From Aphidius gifuensis (lineage: Eukaryota > Arthropoda > Insecta > Hymenoptera > Braconidae): 64,000 nt of DNA. The notes beneath the pieces were generated by a model, which had not been told where the DNA came from, ran no database searches, and saw only the letters and a program-made list of their open reading frames with translations. The position numbers and the translations under genes are program-made. The stretch lies in NCBI RefSeq assembly GCF_014905175.1, contig NC_057789.1, positions 13,568,876-13,632,875 of the forward strand, given 5' to 3'. Position 1 is the stretch's first letter. Each line of letters opens with the position of its first letter. Positions 1 to 12,000 of this stretch are shown here, piece after piece.

Positions 1-60
1 TGACCATAGGTATTAATGGTTCAACAAAGTGTGGAGCAACACCTTCACTATCTTCAAGCC
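1..60 (-). CDS. sls: sls exon 27 (partial): start of Ig 36
   Basis: A TTATTTCAG acceptor is followed by a frame that completes exon 26's leftover base: GLEDSEGVAPHFVEPLIPMV. The APHFVEPL run is a typical first strand of a sallimus Ig domain. The exon continues past the left edge, so the rest of the gene lies outside the window. Confidence 0.8.
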
Positions 61-3000
61 CTGAAATAATTTTATTAAATTTCAAATTCAAGAGCATACA
101 GTTACTAAATGTGCTTGAGGGTAGAACTTATTTATATAATTTCTGAGCTTTACTTATGCCCTACCGAATTTTTGATCGAATTATAATAAATGCGATTCAA
201 CGTTTCCTCTTTTATTGATAATTACGGCGAAAATAGAGTCATCGTATGACAAAGAGTTTTGGAGAAATAGCTTAAGGGGATCAATGTATTGCACAGACAG
301 AAACCTTATTTCTAACATTTAGAAATAAACTTCTTGGCAACAACATTTTTAAAAAAAAGAAAATTGTGTGTGTTACCAGTACGCGCGAGTGAAGTAAAAC
401 TTCTTCCGCAGTCTGTCAAGTTTTTTTATCATGTAGATAGACTCACAAGTGTATAAGTGAGAAAGAAAGAAATATAAACACAGTTTTTCCCCATGGCCTA
501 GTAAAAAAAAAAACGAAAATCAAGTACAATTTCGTTTAGTTTTTTGAATTTTTTTTTTTTTTTTGAATAAAGAATCGGAGTCTTTTGGAACCTCAATTTT
601 CTTTATTGATTCTGCCATTTTTTTCTCACGGATCTATTAATCTTTAAATTTGTAATAATTCCAAGAATATCAACAATTAATTGATTTATAATGAATACAA
701 TAATATTGATAATATTAATGATAATGTTACTAATATAAAGAATAATATTAATATCAAGAATCACGGTAGTGTCTCGCGTCAAATATAAAAAAAAAAAAAG
801 TTGGGAAACGTGAATAACTACCATGCCTATATATACACGACACAAAGTTAACTCCTTCCCGCTCCAATTCTTTACGAATTTATTAAAGTATGATCTCGTG
901 GAGATAAAAAAATTCTTTTTTGTATTGATCCCATAAAACGATATCAAGCTTTTTTTTAAAAAAAAAATCGAAATTTTCCGATGAATACTTTTTTTTTAAC
1001 AATTACTTCAATTTTAGACGATTGCGTTTTTCTTAAAATGTCTTGAGAGTCCAGAGCAATATTGCAACATTATTAAACAAAATTTTATGATTGAGCAGCA
1101 TTGAGAATTCCTGACCAACCCTGACCTACTCCAACCGCAAAATGCATTAATCGATGCATCCATCGATCAGTTGGCTATAGGCATCGACCTAGGTCACTAC
1201 TTTGCTCTAATAGTTCTGCCTGTCATTTTGGACTTATCGTCATTTTGGTTAATTACGGAGGCTGGGAGCCATAAAAGCTCAGCTACAGTATTGGAATCAT
1301 CACCAAGAAAAAAAGAAATGTTATAACTGATAACAATAAAACAATTGTCCCAGAGAGTTCGATTAGTGATTAAAAGATGCGTCTGAGATCACTATCGCAC
1401 ATGATAAAAAATATTTCTCCATAGATTTTTTTTTTTAGAAAACTTTTTAGAAAACTAGAAAAACTCAAAATTAGATGATTTTTTTCATCATTCGAAAAAT
1501 TATAGAGCTAAAAGTATTGGAATTGGACTATAGATCATGATATGTTTCTTCTTTTAGAGATTCAGTTGTATGAAAATAGGATCATAGAAAATAATTATGC
1601 GCAGGAATGGATGCATTGATGACAGTTTTAAGGCAATTTTAGGGAATTCTCAAAACGACCACATCGATAGCTCATGAAAAGTAACTCTTGATGAGTAATT
1701 TTGTAAGTAAGTAATATGTATTATTATAAGATGCTTTTTTTGGGGTGAACGTGATCTTGATACGATTAAGCTATCGAAGGATATCGTGTAAAAAAAGTAT
1801 ATAGAAAAAACTACAAATTCGATAACTCTTGATAGGATCATCGTAGAAACTTCAATTTCGACTTAAAGAAAGCGTTTTCAGAAACTCCAGAGCTGCGTCG
1901 GAAAATCATTCTTCTCGGCAAAATTGTTTTTGAAAAGAAATAAAAAAAAAAATTTCTTGATTTTTAAAATCCTTTTTTAAAGCTTAAGGTGAAGTCTCTA
2001 CGATGATCCTATCGAGAGTTATCGAATTTATAGTTTTTTCAATATACGCTTTCTACACGATATTACACGATATCTCTTGATAACATCATCATAGCAATGT
2101 TATGTTAGACCTGAAAAAAGCGTTTTTTAAATACCTTTCACCCACTTACAAAATTTTTTTCTCGATCAGTTATATTTAAAAAAATCATTAAAAATTACTA
2201 AAATCATAAATCTAAAAAATCTAGCTAAGGAAAAGATGTAGCTAAGTAAAGAATCTAGCTAAGAAAAAAATCGAGCTAAGAAAAAGATGTAGCTGAAGGA
2301 AAAATTGAGCTGGTGAAATTATGTGCCTATAATTAAAGATAAGTGAAGAATCTAGCTGAGTGAAAAGTCTAGCTGAGGAAAAAATCTAGCTGAGGAAAAA
2401 ATCTAGCTAAGGATAAGATGTAGCTGAAGGAGATTGGAGAAATTAAGCTAGTAAAATTATGTAGGTATTGTGTATTTGCCTATAATTAAAGCTAAGTAGA
2501 AAAACCAAGCTGAGCAAAAAATCTAGCTGAGTAAAAAATTTAGCTAAGGAAAAGATAATACCTAAGTAATACCAAAAAAAACTAAATTGTGGCAAAGTGG
2601 AGGGTACACGGTAGGGGAAACGATTGGAACGGACTCGGATTTTTGTTCGGGAACGAACTCGGACGAACGGGCCCCGCCCTCTAAAATTAATCCGAGAATT
2701 TCGGGGAAGTCGGAACGAACTCGGCAATTGCCGTAGAAATACAAAACCGGTCTTTTAAATGATAAATACAACATTTTTTTTAAAAAAATTACAAAACTTT
2801 CTTATAATTTTCCAACGGTTTTTATTTTGTAATTTTGCAAAACATTGAATTTTGGAAAGAATATTCGGAATCGTACAAATTTTTTGAATTCTAACGAAAC
2901 ATGTTGTCATAAATAATACATAATTTATTATTAGTAATGATTGTTATTTTTTCTATGTTGAAAAATAAAAAAAATTTATTTTCATACTAATGTGATTATT

Positions 3001-6000
3001 TGCTGTTTAATTTTATTTGTTTTTTTCAACTTTCTTACAAAAAGCATTAAAAAATTAAAAAAAAAAAGATCTGGTAACGTTTGTTGGGGCGTGTGGCCCG
3101 CGTTACCCGTTGAAAATTAAAAATTTTCAATACTCCGGCTAGGGCCATGTGTGTCTTAATTTCTCAGATATAATGAAATGATGGTTTTTGAAATAATTTT
3201 ACGGTTTATTAATAATAACATCCTTGTATAAAAAGGATTGTTGTCATCAATCTTCAGAATATTTGATTGGTTATTTTGTTTTTTCTGTCACCCTCATGTC
3301 ATTTGTCATTTTTTCTTTGTCTGTTGTTAATGAAATAAATAAACAAATTTCCTTTCTCAGTCACTCTTACACAAAATTTTTTTTTGTCGTTAGGGAAATC
3401 AAAAAATTACTTTATTGATATATTTCGAAATGAAGATTTGTTATTTTGGTATTTGACAGATTTATGCTTCAATTAAAATAAGTAACTAATAATTGTTATT
3501 TTTTCTGATAAGTAAATATTATAATGAATATATATATGTATATGTACGAAAAAAATCATTTCATTCACATTTTTATCTTTTAATGATCTACGTATAAATA
3601 TTATCAAATTTCTAACCATAAAACCTTTTTGACCTTTACCTTCTTATCTACATTTTTTTTTGGCCAAATTTACTTAGATTTGTCTGAAACGTGGAGAAAA
3701 ACTGAGAAACCCTGACAATTTTAACTTTTTTTGAAATATTTTTTAAATAAGCATTTTAGAAATCATTGATACAGGCAAAACAATTGTAGTTAAACAATCA
3801 ATATCTACATTATTTTTCTTAGCTAGATTTTTTACTCAGCTGTAATTGTAGCCAAACAATCACTATCTACTTTATTTTACCAGCCAAATCTTTGACTTAG
3901 TTGCTAGATTTTTTTTGTCAAAGGCGATAGAGTTTTTTGCGACGAAAAATAAGATCCCGTTACGAATTCTCGGTTACATGTCAAAAAAAAATTCCAAAAC
4001 AAACTCGACAAAAAAAATCGCGACAAAAAAAATTCCGACAAAAAAAATCACAATAAAAAAATCTCGACGAAAAAAATCATGACAGAAAAAATTAAAAAAA
4101 AAAAAATTACGTTATAATAAATTTTTTTTTTTCTACTTAATAAATTTAATATTTCATATAAATTATTTTTCTTATTTATATAGCCGTTAGATTTTTTACT
4201 CAGCTGGTAGATATTTTACTTAGCCTTAATAATAGCCAAACAATCAATGTCTACATCATTTTACCTAGCTAGATTTTTTATGAAGCTAGATTTTCTACTT
4301 AGCTGTGATTGTAGCCAAACAATCAATATCTACATTATTGTTCTTAGCTAGATTTTTCACTCAGCTGTAATTGTAGGCAAACAATCACTATCTACCTTAT
4401 TTTACCAGCCACATCTTTGACTTAGTCGCTAAATTTTTTTTTTTTTCAAATTTTTGTTGTCGCGATTATTTTTGTAGTGATTTCTTTTATCGTGATTTTT
4501 TTCGTCAACTTTTTTTTTGAAAACTCTTTTTGTCGTGGAATCGAATTCTCTATTTTAATTCTACGTTGAGTTATTCATTACCCAATTTTTCTGAATTGTT
4601 GAAAAATTGATTGAAAATGCTATAACTTCCAGGATAATGAGGATAGAAACATTATATCAGGCTGAATTAAAAGTTCTTAAAAAGCTCTGTTGTAGAAAAT
4701 GTGGGTTTTTTTTTGGCCTTCAATAGTTTTTGAGAAAAAAAATCAAATATCTGATTTTTTTTTTTCTATTTTAACGTTTTTTTTTTTTTTTCTTCAAAAA
4801 CTATTGAAGATAGGGGAAAAAACCTACAATGCGGGCGATAAAGTTTTTTGCAACGCAAAATATGAGCCCAATAGGAAGTCTCTATTCCAATTCTTCGTCA
4901 GGTTATTTAATATCTAATTTTTTTATATTTGTTTAAAACCGTTAGAACTTTTGGGATAATACAGGATGAGATATCGAACTAGGCTTAGATGAAGGTCCTC
5001 ACGAAAATTCGTTATGAGATATGTGGCTATTTTTTTGGCCTTGAATAGTTTCTGAGAAAAAAATCAAATATTTGATTGTTATTTTTTTATTTAAAAATTT
5101 TTTTTTTTTTCTTTAAAAACTATTAAAGATGGGAAAAAACTTACAATGTGGGCGATAGAGTTTTTCAAGACGCAAAATATGAGCCTAATACGAAGTCGAT
5201 ATTCCAATTCTTCGTTGAGTTGATCATTGCCTAATTTTCCAAAATTGTTAAAAAACTGATTTGAAAAACTATATCTTTTAGGATAATGAAAACAGAAACA
5301 TTATATTATGCGTAATTGAAAGTTCTTTGAAAGCTCTGTTATGGAATATGTGGGTTTTTTTCGGCCTTGAATAGTTTTTAAGAAAAAAATTTAAATATCT
5401 GATTTTTTTTTTTTTCTATTTTAACGTTTTTTTTTTTTTAGTCAAAAACTATTGAAAATGGGGTAAAAAACCCAGAATGCGGGCGATAGAGTTTTCAAAG
5501 ACGCATTATTTAAGCCTAATACAATGTCTCTATGTCTATTTTACGTTCATTGCCTAATTTTTTAAAATTGTTAAAAAATTGATCAGAAATTTTTTTAAAA
5601 GTGCTGTAACTTTCAGGATAATGAAGATAAAAACATTATATTAGACTTGATTGAAAGTTCTCGAAAGTTCTGTTCTCGAATATTTGGATTTTTTTCCGGC
5701 TTCAAATAGTTTTTGAGAAAAAAATTAAATATCCGATTTTTTTTTTTTTTCTATTTTAAAGTTTTTTTTTTTTTTCAAAAACTATTGAAGATGGAGGAAA
5801 AAACCCACAATGCGGGCGATAGAGTTTTCGAAGACGCATCATTTAAGCCTAATACGATGACTTTCCTTCAATTAGTTCGTAAGTTATGAACGTTGTTTTT
5901 TTTTAATTAATCAATTAATAATGATAATAAAAATATTGATAATATTATAAAATTATTATATTATTAAAACTACTATTAATATTATTATCATTGAAAATAT

Positions 6001-9000
6001 CATGAAAATTATTGTTATTATTATTATTCATACTATGAATATATATTAAGAATAATATCAATGATAATAATGTTAATAATATTATGATCATTATTCATAT
6101 TATTATCAATATCAATGTTATATTGATAAAATTAATACCATTGATATTATTGGAATTATTATTATCATTCATACTATAAATATATAATAAACATAATAAT
6201 AGCAACAGTAATATTGATATAAGAGCTATACGGTCGCAAATTGCCATCAAATAGCTGGGTTATGCGATCACAGCCGGAAACCTGAGCATATCCTGAAAAG
6301 GGAATCCTGATGAGATTCTGACAAGAATACTATCAGGATAACTAGATATAAAAAATCTGATTATTTTTATTCAGTTTACCTGTTCAAAAAAGAAACAGAA
6401 AACCTAAACGTAATCTGAATAAGGAAGCATGTTCCAAATCTGACAAGAATACTATCAGGATAAATTTGTCAAATAATTTGATTTTTTGGATTTAATTTTA
6501 ATTTTAATCCTAAAACATAATGACAACGGACAATTTAACAAATTGTTATATTTTATTTTTTCGTTAAATTCACGTCACAAATTCTAATTTAAGTTTTTTT
6601 TTAGCTGATGTAATTTATGAAAGCAAAAAATCACAACACATCATCGATAGATGGTATGGTCGAGCGGGTCCGTAGTTGTAAGCTGAACGTTCCGAGATCG
6701 CGTCCCGCCGGTGGTAGTTAATTTAAGTTATGTTAGGTATATAAAATCTTATCGTTCAATCTGTTTCATCATTATCGTTGTTATAGTAAATTAGTTAACC
6801 GATTTACGAAACAACAAATAGAAAAAAACAAATTTTTTTTTAAATTTACTTGAACCGTTTCAGATCAGGAATCCTGTTCCATTCCTGATCAGCTATCCTG
6901 GCTTCAACCTTGCAATCTGGCCAGGTTTCCTGACCCGATTCTGATCAGATTTTAAAAAAAAAGCGTTACATTCTGATCCATTCCTGAACAGGATGCCTGG
7001 TTACATTCTATTCAGGCATCTTGACCCATTACCGATCAGGTATCCTGGCTCTAGCCTTACAATCTGGCCAGGTTTCCTGACCTGATTCTGATTAGAATCC
7101 TAAAAAAGAGCGTTACATTCTGATTCATTTCTGAACAGGATTCCTGATCTGGTTCTGATTTGAAATCAGGTTCCCTGATCCGGTTCTGATCAGGACCTTA
7201 ACTAAATTTTCACTTGGACGATTTTCTACGGTAAAATTATTTAAATCTTACCTTTTTGAATATTATGAACGTGTTCCAAATGAAGTTCTTCCAAGTTATC
7301 TCCAGCGTTAGCTAATGTCAATTTATTAGGTCCAAAATCGTCTATTTTTTCTTCGTTTTCTTTCAAGGATTCATCAATTAAAGTACCGTGTTTTTCTAAA
7401 AATGATAACTCTTCTTTCAGTGAGTGAATAATACCGATTTCATCAGTGGAAGTATTATTTTCTGTGGTTTTTGCAGGACGCAGAATACTAGGCTGTTTGG
7501 TAATAAGAGAATCATTTACAACTTCGGATTGAGCCATTTTTTTTTCTATTTCTCTCATTTGTTCAGGGTTGTTAGTATCGGTCAATACCTGAATCATCTC
7601 TGTTTTACATTGCGATTTTGACTCTAACTTTGTTAAATGCACTAAATGTATTGAAGATTCATTTTGATATTCATTCTGCTCAATACTTTTTTCGTTTGGT
7701 CGTTTTTTCGTTGATTTCTGTCGTGTATTCTTCGTAAGTTCAATATTTTGAATCGACTTTTCCTCTGGTTCTTTTTTTTTGATGATTCTTTTTTTCGATT
7801 TCTCGTATAAATGTTCCTCTTCGTTTTCGATTCCTTCCATTATATCTACTGAAACTTTTTCGACTTCTGTCGTAGGTTTGTCTCGTTTTAACATTTTTTC
7901 TTCTAATATATTTTTTACTGGGACTATATCTTGAATTTTCATCACTTCAGTATTATCGTCAAGTTCTACCGGCTCCAAGATTTGTTCTTTTTTTTCACTA
8001 ATGATCGATTTTTGTTTTCCATTTTCAACTTTATTTGCGCTTGATTCTTGTCCCGAAATTCCTTGTTTTCTATTTTTTAGTTCCTTCAAATTATCTGCTG
8101 CGTGACTTTTTATTTTTATGGATTGCTTATATATTTTTTTCGATGGCTCGTTATATTCAGCCATTGTCATATCTGCAGTATTGTCAGCAATTTTCGGTTG
8201 TATATCCAATTTTATATTTTCCATCACGTTATCTTCGGTAGTTGACTTCTGATTCTTAAATTTTTGATCATTATTCGAAAGTTCAGGAAATTCCGTAAGT
8301 GTTTCACGTTTTTCTCCGTTTGGTTTTATTTCTAATTGATGTTTCATCGATCTAATATTATTATTTTTCTCGCTTTTCACTATCCAGTTGCAATATTTTT
8401 TCGTTTCATTTTCTGTGTCCTCACTTTTTACCTCGAGTGTGTCAGGGATTGGTTTCTCGAAAGAAATATTTGATGGTGTTGACGATTGCTGCTGTGCAGG
8501 TTCTGGAAATTTTATTTTAGACTTTAACTCACTGCTTTCTCCGAAAACATTATCTTTAGATCTTTCTTCTTCAACTGGTGCTTTTAATGCAGATGATATT
8601 TTTTTTTCTTTCATAACAACACGAGCATTCATTTCTTCTTGTTTTGTAGATTGTAGCTTTTCGATCTTGGATACTGAACTTCCATCAGAATCTCTATGCT
8701 TATCAATTGGTAGATAAAAGTTGGTTTCCATCGATCTTAGTTTTTTATCTTTTGACTTCGGTATGTTATCGGAAACTGATGATATTTTTTCAACAGAATG
8801 TTCAACTGATCGGTCTTTTTTTTGTTTTATAAACATATTTTCTATTTTGCTTGTTTCTGGGCTTATTGTTCTGGAGGAATTTTTATTAATAGTTACTGGA
8901 TTTAATTTGATATGTTCAATCGGCTCTTCGAGAAACTTAGGCTTAATTTTTTTCGATTTTTTTCGGCTTATTTTTTCTTCGCTGCATGGTGTATGCTCGT

Positions 9001-12000
9001 TCTTCTCTATTACATTCAGATCTTTTTTCGATTGAGGTGTTACCTGTTGAGATTTCGTGAAATCAGCAAAACTTGATTCAACACCAACATATGGTGTTTC
9101 AGATTTTTCACAACTGACGTTGGTTATTTGATTGACGTGGCTTGGTATTATTTCTGAATTAGACGTCAAGTTATATTTAATTTTTGAGAAGCTGGAAGAT
9201 ATTTGTTTTTTATCTTGAACAACGTCTGAAATCGTCTGTTGTACAGGAGTTACGTTCTCTGATATAATTTCCTGAATTGTTGTTGACAGTGGCATAACAA
9301 CTTGAAATTTTTCGTGAATTCTTTCTTTTCTTGTTTGAGGAACCGTCTTCAACACAATATTTTCAGTCCATGACGTCTTTTTAGAAGTGTTTTTATTTTT
9401 GCCTTGCTGAAATTTCTTTAAAGTGTATTTGACAGCATCTTCTTTCGCTTTTCCACAAGTTGCAAGAATCATCGGACAACTAAAATCTACTGCTCTATTT
9501 TTTCTCCATGGTACAGTTTGACAATCAATCGACCCTTCGTTTAAATTGATTTTTTCATTAGAAACTTTTTCTGTTCTTTTAATCAGTTTCTTGAGTTCGA
9601 ATTTTTCATTGTGTGATGTCCCAATTCCTGCATCAGTATGATAGTCTGTCCTGATAGTAGGATTATCAGAAGCTACAACTTCATGAAGAATCCTTTTTTT
9701 TTCTGTAAAAATTATTTAAAAATTAGATTCTGAAGAGTCGTCTTACTTGAAAAAAATAAAAAAGAAATGATTTGACGCTGAATAATATTACTATGATTTT
9801 TTTTTTAACTGTTTTTTGTATTCAAGAACCATTTAAATTTCGTTGAAATTATTATTCTCACATTTTCAAACTGAAAAACTAAAAAACTGCACTGGGAGAC
9901 TGAAAAACTGGACAACTGAACACCAAACTGAAAAACGTTACATACTTAATCTAGTTCATATTAGCAACCTTGATCCGGAATTAATTTTTTATCACTCATC
10001 AAGTAAGCTTGATAAGATCTGAATTATTTCTTACTCAGGCTATAAAAGTTATGAGGAACCATTTTCGTTGAAATTCAAAATTGTGTGGCAAGCATGTTCG
10101 TGTTATGAATTCTAATTATTAAACGATTGCAAGAGTTGACGAACGGAATTTATATCTATCATTTGTTGATGCATTATCTTATTTAATTATTGATTTAATG
10201 AGGTTGGGTATTGTACTTTCAAAACATATTTCATTCAAGCTATGTACCGTGAAAATTAATTCTAAAATATTTTGAACGTACGATATTTGTGTAATATGAT
10301 ACATAAATGAGTTGTATTCTCATATGACATTATTGTTTTCGTAGGTGTTAGCCTAAAGTAAATTATAAATATTAGCCTAAAACAAAATAAAGTCTTTATA
10401 TGATTACGTAGACCACCTTTCGTTTTACTTACCACATTTCATAAAAGCTAGTCATGTTTATTCAACTTCCCGAGTAGAAGTACCGGTCTGACTACGATTT
10501 AGATCGAGTAAAGAATCCTATTTCCGATGTCGAAATGTAAGTGCAGTATGAATCTGAATCAGATCTGGTCAGCTACTGGGATCCGATCTGGTCTCCTACT
10601 TGAATTGGATGTGGTTTATTATTTGAAGTTTTCCACTTGAATTGGACCCGCGTTATTACTAAGTTATTAGGAATTTTGAAAAAAAAAATTTTTATTTCTA
10701 TTAACGTTGAGTTGGCAGTAAATAAAATTTCCAACTGTAAGATTTTTAATTTTTTGGTTTCATATAAAAGCCAAAATAATGATCTATTCTGTAGATTTTT
10801 TTCAGAATTTTCGTGTCTACTTTTTTGTTAGATAATTGATGTCAAAGTTAACGATTTTGACATGCAGGGATAAGGGCTGAACACATATATTTGTCTGTAG
10901 CTTGATTTTGGATCCATCCCTGGTCAGCATACTTGATTCACGATGGATCAAGACTCTAGATCCACACGGATAAAAATTTACATGAAATTTTACTATGGTC
11001 CCACAGTATTCAAGAAACATCGGCCAACTAATACATTTTTTACATTAAATATTACGAAAAAAAACAATGTTTTGATTAAAAAATTGCAATGGACCATAGC
11101 AATGTTTGAAATTTCGATTTTTTACTTTGTATAAAATAAAAACTGCAACGTAACATGGAATCTTTACAAATTTGAGTTCAAAAAATTATTATGCTTCTTT
11201 TCTAATACTACAATGTACCATCGTAATTTATATAGGTTTTCAATTTTTGCTTGAGCACAGCATCAAACTTGCTGTGCATATTGTAGATTTTACAATAGTT
11301 ATGTTGAAAAAATTCGTATTTCTTCATCTAACTTCTCTCGTTGTTACCGACTGCAGTATTCAAAAGTCTATGTTAATATGTGTTCAGTGAAAATTCAAAT
11401 AAGCCATAGTAAAAAAAATTAAATTACTGCGCGACAATTATTCTGCGCATTGGAAATTCCAGATGATTTTTAGCTTCGTCTGCTTTTGTCGATAATCGAT
11501 TCTTTCTATCAGACGTGCACAGACGTGAAATAAATTTTAACGGTGAAATGTGTAATGTGTTTAATTATTCAAAGTCAGCAAGTAACTTTCATTGAAGTTA
11601 TCAAGGGATTTTAAAAATAAGTTTACTTTAATATACAAATGAAATTTTAATTTTATTAAAAAAAAAATATAAATAATATTCTTATAGAGTACCGTAATAT
11701 GATAGATGAAAAGTTAATAATCTCAAGGTTTTTCTTTTATACCAAAGAGTTGGATGTAAAAATTTTATTATTGATATTATTATTATAAATTATTCTATAA
11801 TAAATTATTGTCTAAACGTTATCTGTGAATTCATTTAATTTTTATTCCATTATAATTACCATGTATTTCCCCCTCACCGCCTCCTGCCCCTCACGAGCGG
11901 GAGGGGGCGGTGCGGGGTAAAAAAATTTATAAATTTACGGTTTGTCTCATCAAATATTAATATTCACTTCTTAAGAATTTGCATCGTCAATTTCCAGTAT

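Larger units (their letters stand above)
61..7251 (-). other. Intron 26 (7.2 kb), repeat-filled
   Basis: No exon is visible here. It holds poly-T runs, an AGCTAAGG-type array (2222-2560), a copy of an interspersed repeat (3062-3223), copy A of the 980-bp direct repeat (3921-4899), a hairpin-bearing tandem array (4690-5880), an ATT-rich stretch (5915-6215) and a foldback element with a tRNA-like core (6285-7219). From 61 to about 2200 I see only AT-rich intron sequence. Confidence 0.8.

Noticed and set aside
2222..2560. Regularly recurring short words suggesting a CRISPR-like array
   Set aside because: Spacing and words are irregular, the context is a eukaryotic intron, and the same words form palindromic cores of mobile elements elsewhere.
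4699..4917. 72-codon open frame repeated almost unchanged at 14199-14417
   Set aside because: It lies inside the duplicated hairpin repeat and is mostly phenylalanine from poly-T; similarity reflects DNA duplication and not protein conservation.
7424..9035. Several open frames of 60-110 codons on the plus strand opposite exon 26
   Set aside because: They are antisense shadows of a long, in-phase minus-strand exon, with serine/phenylalanine-rich translations typical of reversed K/E codons.
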